Assembly: GCA_910588145.1 (NCBI GenBank)
Contig: CAJUPO010000002.1
Span: 53,624 to 117,623 of the forward strand
Source of the DNA: an uncultured Oscillospiraceae bacterium
GTDB lineage: Bacteria; Bacillota; Clostridia; Oscillospirales; Ruminococcaceae
DNA length: 64,000 nt
Direction: 5' to 3'
The notes beneath the pieces are model-generated. The model was not told the origin of the DNA, made no database searches, and worked only from the letters and a program-made list of their open reading frames with translations. The translations under genes were made by a program, and so were the position numbers. Of the stretch, positions 8,322-15,916 are shown one piece after another (position 1 is the stretch's first letter; every line of letters starts with the position of its first letter).

Positions 8322-10673
8322 TTATCCGACTATTTGTTTAGCGATATTAACGGTTTCCATTGCGTCTTTAGCATAAAAATCAGCGCCTATTTGGTCAGCA
8401 TATTCCTGAGTAAGAACGGCGCCGCCGACAACAACTTTACAGTTAACATTATTCTGCCTGAGAAGAGAAATTGTTTCTTCCATGGATTTTAGAGTAGTAG
8501 TCATAAGTGCGGAAAGTCCCACAAGCTTTACCTTATGTTCAATAGCCGCTTTAACTACCGACTCGCACGGCACGTCCTTGCCTAAATCAATTACAGTGTA
8601 TCCATAGTTTTCAAGAAGTACCTTGACAATATTTTTTCCGATGTCATGAATATCGCCTTTAACGGTAGCCAGTACAATTTTACCCTTGCTTACCGGTTCA
8701 GCGTTTTCGCTGGTCATTTTTTCCCTGATTACTGCAAAAGCAGATTGAGCCGCTCCGGCTGTCAGTATAAGCTGAGGCAGAAAAATGGTGCCCTTTTCAA
8801 AATTTGCGCCTGCCTTATCAAGTGCCGGAATAAGAATATCGTTTATAATTTCCATAGGAGCGTGATTTTTCAGCATTTCAGCAGTAGCGGAAGCGCTGTC
8901 CTCTTTCAGACCGTTTTCAATGGCATAGGAAAGTGAAACAGTGCCGGATTTTTTTTCAGTAACAGGCTTCTGAGGAACTGCGTCATTATAAGCCGCAATA
9001 AATTCAGTGGAATTTTTATCTATATTGGTAAGAAGCTTAAAGGTTCTTACAGCGCCGGTCATGGCGTCAATATTAGGATTAATTATAGGCAGATCAAGTC
9101 CGTATGCCATAGCCATTGTAAGGAAGTTCTGATTTATCATGGCTCTGTTTGGCAGACCAAATGAAATATTCGATACGCCGAGAACAGTTTTTAGTCCAAG
9201 TTCGTCCTTTACACGTTTAAGAGCCTTTAAGGTTTCCATAACGGCTTCCTGTTCAGCCGACGCCGTAAGAGTAAGACAGTCAATATAAACGTCTTCCTTT
9301 GGAATACCGTATTCAAGCGCACGTCTGAGTATTTTTTCAGCTATCTTGAATCTATCCTCAGCCTTTGGCGGAATACCGTTTTGATCCAGTGTAAGTCCTA
9401 CGACAGAAGCTCCGTATTTTTTAACAAGGGGAAGAACAGTTTCAAGGGATTTTTCTTCACCGTTAACTGAGTTTACTATTGGTTTGCCGTTGTAGATTCT
9501 CAATGCGGCTTCAAGGACTTCCGGTATAGTTGAATCAATCTGGAGAGGTGCATCGGTAATTCCCTGAATAGCCTTTACAGCCGAAACCATCATTTCTTTT
9601 TCATCAATTTCCGGCAATCCGACATTAACGTCAAGAATATCAGCGCCTGCATGAGTCTGCTCAATAGCCTGATTGAGAATATACCCTATGTCATGTTTTC
9701 TGAGGGCTTCTTTAAAAAGCTTTTTTCCGGTAGGATTTATTCGTTCCCCGATAATTCTCGGCTGATTTATTATAACCGTCTTTGAGGAAGAGCATACAGC
9801 CGCAGGAATAATGATTTTTTCACGTTTAATATCAGTTTCTTCAAGGACGGATTTAAGCTTACTTATATATTCCGGAGTAGTTCCGCAGCAGCCTCCGAAA
9901 ATACTTACTCCGTGAAGTGCGGCAGTTTTCATCTGCTCGGCAAAATCCTCAGGGAGAACGTCATATTTATTTGTTACCGGATCAGGAAGACCGGCATTTG
10001 GTTTTAAAATAACGGGAACATTTGTCCACTTCATAAGCTCTTCGCAGACAGGAGCAAGCTGTTTCGGACCCAGAGAACAGTTGATTCCCATTGCGTCAAC
10101 GCCTAATCCGTTAAGAGTAAGCGCCATGGAGGAAATACTGCATCCGGTGAAAGTACGCATATTTTCCTCAAAGGTCATAGTACAGAGTATAGGCTTATCA
10201 GAATTTTCACGGGCAGCAAGAACAGCCGCTTTCAGCTCGTAAAGGTCGGTCATTGTTTCAAAAACGATAATATCTGCGTTCCTGCCGGCAATTATCTGTT
10301 CCTTAAAAATGCTGTATGCTTCTTCAAAGGTAAGTGTTCCCGTCGGTTCAAGAAGCTGACCAATGGGACCTATATCAAGTGCGGTAAGAGCCTTTTCGCC
10401 GCAGGCTTTTTTGGCTATGGAAATTCCGGCAGAAATAATTTCTTCAACACTGTTTCCTTTAAGCTTGTATCTGTTTGCCCCGAATGTATTTGCATAAACA
10501 ATATTTGAACCGGCGGCAATATACTTTTTGTGAATACTTTCTATCAGCTCAGGGTCGGTAAGGTTAAGAAGCTCAGGAATCCCTCCGGCTTCAAGCCCGG
10601 CCTCCTGGAGCATAGTACCCATTGCACCGTCAAGAAGTATATATTTATTATTCAGCAAAGATTTAAAATCCAC
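8322..10673 (-). CDS. metH: Cobalamin-dependent methionine synthase, lacking its own activation domain
   Basis: The enzyme transfers the methyl group from methyltetrahydrofolate to homocysteine through B12. Domain order is homocysteine-binding with zinc cysteines (GINCSLGP, FGGCCGTTPEYI), pterin-binding (IIGERINPTGKKLFKEAL), B12 cap, then B12-binding with the DxHxxG motif KGDIHDIGKN. It stops there. The reactivation domain is a separate upstream gene, so the protein is 783 aa rather than about 1,200. The start is GTG at 10673, six bases after GGGGAG. The frame is open further upstream, but that region codes for the previous gene in another frame. It overlaps that gene by 11 bases. Confidence 0.93.
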   Translation of the reverse strand: MDFKSLLNNKYILLDGAMGTMLQEAGLEAGGIPELLNLTDPELIESIHKKYIAAGSNIVYANTFGANRYKLKGNSVEEIISAGISIAKKACGEKALTALDIGPIGQLLEPTGTLTFEEAYSIFKEQIIAGRNADIIVFETMTDLYELKAAVLAARENSDKPILCTMTFEENMRTFTGCSISSMALTLNGLGVDAMGINCSLGPKQLAPVCEELMKWTNVPVILKPNAGLPDPVTNKYDVLPEDFAEQMKTAALHGVSIFGGCCGTTPEYISKLKSVLEETDIKREKIIIPAAVCSSSKTVIINQPRIIGERINPTGKKLFKEALRKHDIGYILNQAIEQTHAGADILDVNVGLPEIDEKEMMVSAVKAIQGITDAPLQIDSTIPEVLEAALRIYNGKPIVNSVNGEEKSLETVLPLVKKYGASVVGLTLDQNGIPPKAEDRFKIAEKILRRALEYGIPKEDVYIDCLTLTASAEQEAVMETLKALKRVKDELGLKTVLGVSNISFGLPNRAMINQNFLTMAMAYGLDLPIINPNIDAMTGAVRTFKLLTNIDKNSTEFIAAYNDAVPQKPVTEKKSGTVSLSYAIENGLKEDSASATAEMLKNHAPMEIINDILIPALDKAGANFEKGTIFLPQLILTAGAAQSAFAVIREKMTSENAEPVSKGKIVLATVKGDIHDIGKNIVKVLLENYGYTVIDLGKDVPCESVVKAAIEHKVKLVGLSALMTTTLKSMEETISLLRQNNVNCKVVVGGAVLTQEYADQIGADFYAKDAMETVNIAKQIVG

Positions 10674-11340
10674 AATGCTCTCCCCGCTTTCTGAAATTAC
10701 ATTTTGAAGCCATATTGCAGCTTGCGCAGCCTCTTTTTTTTCTTTCGACCTGATGGTCGGATATTCCGGCAACAGCAGTTACCGACTTTCTCGGAGTCAG
10801 TATATTGCTTTCCTCAAGACAGAGACCGATTCTTTTCTGAGCGTTCATAACATTCAGGAAATCCCTCTGGGTATCAAGGGGAAAGTCGCCGTATCCGGGA
10901 GAAAAACGCCATGTAAAAAACTTATCCGGCAGCTGAGATTTTATAATTTCGTCTGCCATAGTGCATACCTGTTCAATAGCCGCACTTGCAAGAGCGTCGG
11001 CGGCAAAGGCAGATGACATATCAGTAATCTCTTTTTTTCTTATAAAAGAGTCAACAGCCGGACCAATTGTTGCGCAAAGAAGTACAGCCCTGCTGCAACC
11101 GGAAAGATGTTCTCTTATATCCTTTCCTCTAAGGGTGAGAGTAGTTGAGCAGACATTAACTGCCTCGTCAGATTCCTCTATATCGAAAACCTTATATATA
11201 AAGGCCGGGGAAATGTGTTCAAGAAGCTCTGCCTCGCATTTTTCCATCAGAGCCTCAAGAGCGGTGCTCACTTCGCCTCGGTGGCCCATATATCTTAGGG
11301 CTTCGTTTCTGTTCAGCTTTTCAAGTTTTATTTTCTGCAT
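10663..11340 (-). CDS. Stand-alone methionine synthase activation-domain protein
   Basis: This 225-aa protein resembles the C-terminal Met_synt_B12 reactivation domain of MetH, which binds S-adenosylmethionine and helps re-methylate oxidised cobalamin. The characteristic FTWRFSPGYGDFPL and the region around SVTAVAGIS are present. A cysteine-rich tail (GCASCNMASKC) follows. It overlaps metF by 13 bases and metH by 11, so translation of metF, this protein and metH is tightly coupled. Split MetH systems like this are known in Firmicutes. Its reductase partner is not in the window. Confidence 0.87.
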   Translation of the reverse strand: MQKIKLEKLNRNEALRYMGHRGEVSTALEALMEKCEAELLEHISPAFIYKVFDIEESDEAVNVCSTTLTLRGKDIREHLSGCSRAVLLCATIGPAVDSFIRKKEITDMSSAFAADALASAAIEQVCTMADEIIKSQLPDKFFTWRFSPGYGDFPLDTQRDFLNVMNAQKRIGLCLEESNILTPRKSVTAVAGISDHQVERKKRGCASCNMASKCNFRKRGEHCGF

Positions 11341-12197
11341 CTTATCAGGCTTTCAACAGCTTCGCTTATGCGTCTTGCCACATAAGGATTGTTCATAGTA
11401 TAAATGTGAATACCGTCCGCTCCGTTGGAAACAAGATCAACGATCTGGTCGATAGCATAAGCAATACCAGCGTCCCTTATAGCTTCCGGAGAGTGTTCGT
11501 ATCTCTGCATCATCTTAGTAAATTTTGAAGGCAGGCTTGCACCGCAGAGGGAAACCATTCGTTCAATCTGGTTTTTATTTACCACCGGCATAATACCTGC
11601 TTCAACGGGTACGTTTATACCTGCAATCCGTATTTTCTCAAGGAATGAGTAAAAGCAGCTGTTATCAAAAAATAGCTGGGAAATAAGGTGTTCGGCTCCG
11701 GCGTCAACTTTCTTTTTTAGATTGTGTATGTCGTCAATTATGTTATCACACTCAATATGCCCTTCGGGGTAGCAGGCGCCTGCAATATCAAAATCTCCGT
11801 TGGCTTTTATAAATTCGATAAGCTCGCTTGCATATCTGAAGTCCTTTTTCGGCGGAATATCAGGATTTATATCCCCTCTGAGCGCAAGAATATTTTCGAT
11901 TCCGCTGGCTTTAAATTCATCAAGAATCTGTAATATTTCTTCCTTAGTATAATTTATACAGGGAAGATGTGCAGCCGGAACAACGCCGTACTTATTTTTA
12001 ATAGCTGAAGCAATCTCGCAGGTTGAAACCTTGTTTGTGCTTCCGGCAGCGCCGTAGGTTACGCTGATAAAATCAGGATTAAGGTCGCCCAGCTTTTCAA
12101 GGGTATTGTATACAGTTTCTATGGGTGAAGTTTTTTTCGGGGGAAAAATTTCAAAGGAAAAAACAGTTCCCCGTTCAAACATTGATTTTATTTTCAT
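11328..12197 (-). CDS. metF: 5,10-methylenetetrahydrofolate reductase
   Basis: The 289-aa flavoprotein makes methyltetrahydrofolate, the methyl donor for MetH encoded downstream. Recognisable segments are FSFEIFPPK near the N-terminus, DFISVTYGAAGS, LALRGD and AEHLISQLFFD, all typical of the MetF barrel. A good ribosome site (AGGAG) precedes the ATG at 12197. It sits 14 bases after ung and overlaps the activation-domain gene, so metF and metH are made from one message. No SAM riboswitch was seen upstream of it. Confidence 0.95.
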   Translation of the reverse strand: MKIKSMFERGTVFSFEIFPPKKTSPIETVYNTLEKLGDLNPDFISVTYGAAGSTNKVSTCEIASAIKNKYGVVPAAHLPCINYTKEEILQILDEFKASGIENILALRGDINPDIPPKKDFRYASELIEFIKANGDFDIAGACYPEGHIECDNIIDDIHNLKKKVDAGAEHLISQLFFDNSCFYSFLEKIRIAGINVPVEAGIMPVVNKNQIERMVSLCGASLPSKFTKMMQRYEHSPEAIRDAGIAYAIDQIVDLVSNGADGIHIYTMNNPYVARRISEAVESLIRCRK

Positions 12198-12211
12198 TTT
12201 TTCTCCTTAAA

Positions 12212-12883
12212 TTAATCTATACTCCAGTTGATCTCACTGATTCCGTTTTGTCTTAAAAAGTCGTTGGTTTTAGAAAAATGCCTGCATCCGAAAAATCCGT
12301 TATATGCAGAAAGCGGACTCGGATGTGCGCAGGTTAGAATAAGATGATTGGGATTATCTATAAGCTTTGTTTTAGCTCTTGCATTTGCACCCCAAAGCAG
12401 AAATACCATAGGTTTTTCTCTTTCATTGAGCAGCTTTATAATGTTGTCGGTAAATTCTTCCCATCCGGCGCCCTTATGGCTGTTGGCTGCTCCCTCACGG
12501 ACAGTGAGAACATTATTCAGAAGAAGTACTCCGCTTTTGGCCCAGTTTGTCAATTCCCCGTGTTTACCGGTATTGTCGATTCCTGTATCGCTTTTTATTT
12601 CCTTAAATATATTTACAAGTGACGGCGGAGGAGTTACGCCTTTTTTAACGGAAAAGCAGAGTCCATGAGCCTGTCCTAAGCCGTGGTAAGGGTCCTGACC
12701 TATTATAACCGCTTTCACATCACTGTAGGATGTATATTTCAAAGCGTTGAAAATATCATACATTCCTGGAAAGATTCGTCTTGTATTATATTCCTGAATA
12801 AGAAATTGTCTGAGTTTCAGATAATAATCCTTTTTAAATTCATCTTTCAGAAGTTCGTCCCATTCATTGTCAAATTCAACCAT
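12212..12883 (-). CDS. ung: Uracil-DNA glycosylase
   Basis: This family 1 UDG removes uracil from DNA. At 223 aa it is full length. The catalytic water-activating motif GQDPYH, the FSVKKGVTPPPSL segment and the C-terminal HPSPLSAYNGFFGC loop are all present. AAGGAGAC stands before the ATG. It is the first gene of the minus-strand unit ung-metF-activation protein-metH, driven by a promoter at 12947-12975. No functional reason for pairing it with methionine genes is evident. Confidence 0.97.
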   Translation of the reverse strand: MVEFDNEWDELLKDEFKKDYYLKLRQFLIQEYNTRRIFPGMYDIFNALKYTSYSDVKAVIIGQDPYHGLGQAHGLCFSVKKGVTPPPSLVNIFKEIKSDTGIDNTGKHGELTNWAKSGVLLLNNVLTVREGAANSHKGAGWEEFTDNIIKLLNEREKPMVFLLWGANARAKTKLIDNPNHLILTCAHPSPLSAYNGFFGCRHFSKTNDFLRQNGISEINWSID

Positions 12884-12946
12884 GATGCTGTCTCCTTTGT
12901 CTTATAAATTAAAGATTGAAATAACTGCCAATAATTCTTTGTTTAT

Positions 12947-12975
12947 ATTTTACCACGTAAATTAATGTTTTACAA
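12947..12975 (-). promoter_or_regulatory. Sigma-A promoter for ung-metF-metH unit
   Basis: On the minus strand, TTGTAA is followed by 17 bases and TAAAAT, with an extended -10 TGG. The predicted start is about 55 bases before ung. Confidence 0.65.
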
Positions 12976-13012
12976 CAAAAAAATCAGTTATTCCAAAAAT
13001 AATCTAAAAATA

Positions 13013-13041
13013 AAACCGTACCCAAAAAAGCGGTACGGTTT
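13013..13041 (-). terminator. Terminator of tRNA-Arg gene
   Basis: The stem AAACCGTACC/GGTACGGTTT (13013-13022 with 13032-13041) is followed on the minus strand by a U-rich tail (TTTTATTTTTAG). It lies just after the tRNA 3' end. Confidence 0.85.
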
Positions 13042-13047
13042 ATAAGC

Positions 13048-13124
13048 TGGTGTTCCCGAGGTGATTCGAACACCCGACCTACCGCTTAGGAGGCGGTCGC
13101 TCTATCCATCTGAGCTACGGAAAC
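13048..13124 (-). tRNA. tRNA-Arg (anticodon CCT)
   Basis: The minus strand folds as a full cloverleaf. The acceptor stem GTTTCCG pairs with CGGGAAC (one T-G pair), the anticodon stem is ACCGC/GCGGT with loop CTCCTAA, so the anticodon is CCT reading AGG, and the T loop is GTTCGAATC. The discriminator is A and CCA is encoded. It has its own promoter and terminator. Confidence 0.97.
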
Positions 13125-13133
13125 ATCGCTCTA

Positions 13134-13162
13134 ATTATATCACACATTGTAAAAAAATGCAA
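13134..13162 (-). promoter_or_regulatory. Promoter of tRNA-Arg
   Basis: On the minus strand, TTGCAT, 17 bases, TATAAT with an extended TGA. The predicted start is a few bases before the tRNA 5' end. Confidence 0.75.
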
Positions 13163-13190
13163 GAATAAATTTTATTGCTGTTTTATAATT

Positions 13191-13628
13191 TTACATATTC
13201 AAATCACGCTGTATTACCGCAAGCTTATCGCAGCGTTCATTCTCAGGGTGTCCGGCATGACCCTTTACCCATACAAAGTTTACCTTGTGTTTCTGAAGAA
13301 GCGGAAGAAGCTGTTCCCATAAATCTACGTTGAGGGCAGGTTTGCCGTCTGATTTTTTCCAGCCTTTGCTTTTCCAGCCGTAGACCCAGCCTTTGGTGAC
13401 GCTGTCAACGACATATTTGCTGTCGGTTGTAAGTGTTACCTCGCACGGCTCTTTCAGTGCGTCAAGTCCCTTTATAACTCCGGTAAGCTCCATTCTGTTA
13501 TTGGTAGTTTCGTGTTCTCCGCCGGAAAGCTCTTTTATATGTTCGCCGAACCTGAGAATTACTCCATAACCTCCGGGACCGGGATTACCGCTGCACGCTC
13601 CGTCAGAAAAAATTTCAACCTTTTTAAT
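13191..13628 (-). CDS. rnhA: Ribonuclease HI, probably with an ATT start codon
   Basis: The enzyme cleaves RNA in RNA-DNA hybrids. Catalytic acidic residues lie in FSDGACSGNPGPGGYG, NNRMELTGV, TTDSKYV and NERCDKLA. The family normally starts MKKVEIF. Here the matching codons are ATT AAA AAG GTT at 13628, eight bases after the strong site GAGGTGG. The alternative TTG at 13652 would lie about five bases after the predicted transcript start with no ribosome site. A GTG at 13637 is inside the ribosome site itself. ATT initiation therefore fits best and gives 145 aa. Function is certain; the start codon is inference. Confidence 0.9.
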   Translation of the reverse strand: MKKVEIFSDGACSGNPGPGGYGVILRFGEHIKELSGGEHETTNNRMELTGVIKGLDALKEPCEVTLTTDSKYVVDSVTKGWVYGWKSKGWKKSDGKPALNVDLWEQLLPLLQKHKVNFVWVKGHAGHPENERCDKLAVIQRDLNM

Positions 13629-13663
13629 TATGTCCACCTCAATTAAATTCAAATAATGATTTC

Positions 13664-13692
13664 ATTATACACTTTTTAAAGGAATTTAGCAA
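13664..13692 (-). promoter_or_regulatory. Promoter of rnhA
   Basis: On the minus strand, TTGCTA, 17 bases, perfect TATAAT. The predicted start near 13657 leaves a 29-base leader to the ATT codon. Confidence 0.75.
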
Positions 13693-13725
13693 GGGGTGTT
13701 TATGCTGAATTTTCAGTGATGTTTC

Positions 13726-13754
13726 TTGACATTTAAATTTATATTATATATAAT
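13726..13754 (+). promoter_or_regulatory. Consensus sigma-A promoter of solute-binding lipoprotein
   Basis: Perfect TTGACA (13726-13731), 17 bases, perfect TATAAT (13749-13754). It stands 62 bases before the ATG at 13817. Confidence 0.85.
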
Positions 13755-13816
13755 TATTAGAAAGAAAGAGAATTAAGACCTTTCTGACAGATTTTCACTT
13801 TTAAAGGAGTAACTAT

Positions 13817-15214
13817 ATGAAATTTAAAAGAATTCCGGCTGTATTCGCTGCTGTGGCAATGATTGCTTCAATGACAGCCTGCGAAGGCAAATCGGAGAAG
13901 TCCGGTTCAGAAGGAAAAACAGAATCCGGAGACAATGCAAATATTGAAACAGAAGCTTCCGAAAATGAGGATAGCAGCAATATCAGCGGAGAAACTATTT
14001 ACTGGATGTCCGAATATGACATAAATCCGTCCGGCAGTCAAGGGCGTTCCGTGGCGCTTACGCTGTTTGAAGATGTTTACGGCGGAAAGGTGGAATGGAT
14101 TCCAACAACCAGGGAAAAACGTTCAGACGATCTTGCAAACAGAATCTTAAGCGGAGATCCGGTTGATATGGTTCCGTTTACTTCTGATGTTATTCCTGAC
14201 GGTATTTCCAAGGAACAGTATCAGCCTCTTGACGATTACATAGACCTTAATGACGAGCTCTGGTCGGATGTAAAGGGACTTGCCGATAAAATGGCATATG
14301 ACGGAAAGCATTATGTGATTCCTTACGGCATAAGCAATCCATCATTTTTAATATACAGCCGTAAAATGATCAAGGATGAGAAACTTGACGATCCCTATAA
14401 GCTATATGAAAGCGGCAAGTGGGACTGGGACGCATTTACGGACATGATGAATAAATTTGTTGATAATGCAGACGGTGAAACAAGATACGGCTGTGCCGGA
14501 CAATTCAGCAAGCCTCTTGTACAGTCAACAGGTCAGGGATTTGTAAACTTTGACGGCAAAACCTTTTCAAGCAATCTTGACAGTCCTGAAATTGAAAAAG
14601 CAGAGCTGCTTGTTGAAGAAATAAATCAGCAGGACCTTTTCGACTACACATGGTATACAAGTTTTCCTGATGATGGTTCAGTCCTGTTTTATGCTATGTC
14701 ACCGTGGGCGCTTGCAGAATCAAACGCTAAAAATCCGGATGAGGATATTTTTATTGTTCCTTATCCGAAAATGCCGAATACAGACGGCTACTATACCTGC
14801 GCAGATATAGACGCAAAAATGCTTGCAGCAAATTCAGACAAGGGACAAGCTGTGGCTAAGTATCTTGAATGCGAAAGAATAGCCCTTTTGGAAGATAAGT
14901 ATACAGAGGCTGCTAAAAAGAAGGCTCTTGAAAAAACTAAGAGCCCCGGCGGCGATGAATTATTTATTACCGAGGAACAGTATAATGCAATTCTTGCCAT
15001 GACGGATCCGGCAGAAGCTTCACTTGTTTATGATTTCGGTTACGGTATGGGTTCTGAAATGTCCGCACAGTTATATGATTACAGCAAAAGAGGCGCTGTT
15101 AATAACCTTTATGACGCTATTGTTTCAGAGTATGAGGGCGCTCCCGGTTCATGGGATGAACTGAGGGACGAGTGGAAGTCTGTTGTTGAGGACGCAGTCA
15201 AAAAGTACAATTAA
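13817..15214 (+). CDS. Extracellular solute-binding lipoprotein (sugar ABC type)
   Basis: The 465-aa protein has a lipoprotein signal peptide with lipobox MTAC (lipidated Cys about residue 22), then an acidic linker and a periplasmic-binding-type fold of the family 1 carbohydrate group. Segments such as TREKRSDDLANRILSGDPVD and the later domain-swap region SGKWDWDAFTDMMNKFVD are typical. It should sit on the outer face of the membrane and deliver a ligand to an ABC transporter. No permease or ATPase gene is adjacent, so its transporter must be elsewhere or it acts as a sensor. It is transcribed alone from a perfect consensus promoter with a good AAAGGAG site. Confidence 0.85.
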   Translation: MKFKRIPAVFAAVAMIASMTACEGKSEKSGSEGKTESGDNANIETEASENEDSSNISGETIYWMSEYDINPSGSQGRSVALTLFEDVYGGKVEWIPTTREKRSDDLANRILSGDPVDMVPFTSDVIPDGISKEQYQPLDDYIDLNDELWSDVKGLADKMAYDGKHYVIPYGISNPSFLIYSRKMIKDEKLDDPYKLYESGKWDWDAFTDMMNKFVDNADGETRYGCAGQFSKPLVQSTGQGFVNFDGKTFSSNLDSPEIEKAELLVEEINQQDLFDYTWYTSFPDDGSVLFYAMSPWALAESNAKNPDEDIFIVPYPKMPNTDGYYTCADIDAKMLAANSDKGQAVAKYLECERIALLEDKYTEAAKKKALEKTKSPGGDELFITEEQYNAILAMTDPAEASLVYDFGYGMGSEMSAQLYDYSKRGAVNNLYDAIVSEYEGAPGSWDELRDEWKSVVEDAVKKYN

Positions 15215-15264
15215 AATTCTGCACAGTAATATTTTTATGCATTTTGATATTTTTTACAAATCAC

Positions 15265-15293
15265 TTGATTTTGTATGATTAATGTGGTATAAT
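15265..15293 (+). promoter_or_regulatory. Promoter of the rimP-nusA-infB operon
   Basis: TTGATT (15265-15270), 17 bases, TATAAT (15288-15293) with an extended TGG. It lies about 100 bases before rimP. Confidence 0.8.
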
Positions 15294-15320
15294 ATACATA
15301 TTGTGTATAAAGTAAGCTAA

Positions 15321-15372
15321 AGACCGGAATCCTCCGGTCTTTCTTATGTATACGGCGGTTTGACATCGCCGT
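15321..15372 (+). promoter_or_regulatory. Leader with two hairpins before rimP (possible attenuator)
   Basis: The first stem AGACCGGA/TCCGGTCT (15321-15328 with 15333-15340) is followed by TTCTT, so it looks like a weak intrinsic terminator about 20-30 bases into the transcript. The second stem TACGGCG/CGCCGTA (15350-15356 with 15366-15372) follows at once. Because the promoter lies upstream of both, they are part of the rimP-nusA leader rather than only the end of the previous gene. Control of nusA operons through leader termination is known in E. coli; here it is inference. Confidence 0.55.
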
Positions 15373-15400
15373 AATTATTAACGGGAGATTACCTTGAGTT

Positions 15401-15895
15401 ATGAAAATGAAAAAATTCGGCGGCACGGAACAAAAGGTTTACGGGCTTGCCAAACCTGTTGCAGATGAGCTGGGACTGCTTATCTGGGATGTAAGATTTG
15501 AAAAAGAGGGAGCCCTCTGGTATCTGAGGATTTTTATCGACAGTGAAAACGGAGTCAGTATCAGCGACTGTGAGGCTATGACTCGTCCGGTAAGCAAGCT
15601 GCTCGATGAACATGATCCGATACCGCAGGGGTATATGCTTGAAGTGGGCTCAGCCGGAATCGAGCGGGAGCTGTTCAGGGAATCACATTTTGAAGCCAGC
15701 GTTGGTACGGTTGTCAGAATACGAATGATTCGTGAATTTAACGGCAAAAAAGAACTTGTTGTTCTTCTTGACAATTGGGATAAGGAAAAGTTAAGCGTAA
15801 CCGCTTCTGACGAGGACGGCGGCGAAAGCTTTGAAATCCCTTTGGCTGAAATAGCTTTTGTAAAGCTTTATGAAGATTTTGATGAATTATTATAG
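15401..15895 (+). CDS. rimP: Ribosome maturation factor RimP
   Basis: RimP assists assembly of the 30S subunit in the cytoplasm. The 164-aa protein has the expected two-domain layout, with LLIWDVRFEKEG near residue 27 and the conserved LEVGSAGIERELF in the middle. It is first in the operon with nusA, ylxR, ylxQ, infB and rbfA, the usual Firmicute order. The ribosome site GGGAG is 13 bases before ATG 15401; a second in-frame ATG at 15407 is also possible. Confidence 0.95.
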   Translation: MKMKKFGGTEQKVYGLAKPVADELGLLIWDVRFEKEGALWYLRIFIDSENGVSISDCEAMTRPVSKLLDEHDPIPQGYMLEVGSAGIERELFRESHFEASVGTVVRIRMIREFNGKKELVVLLDNWDKEKLSVTASDEDGGESFEIPLAEIAFVKLYEDFDELL

Positions 15896-15916
15896 TAAAC
15901 GGAGGAATCAGAAAAA

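Noticed and set aside
10674..10772. N-terminal extension of metH
   Set aside because: This stretch encodes the end of the activation-domain protein in another frame; GTG 10673 has a ribosome site and fits the family start.
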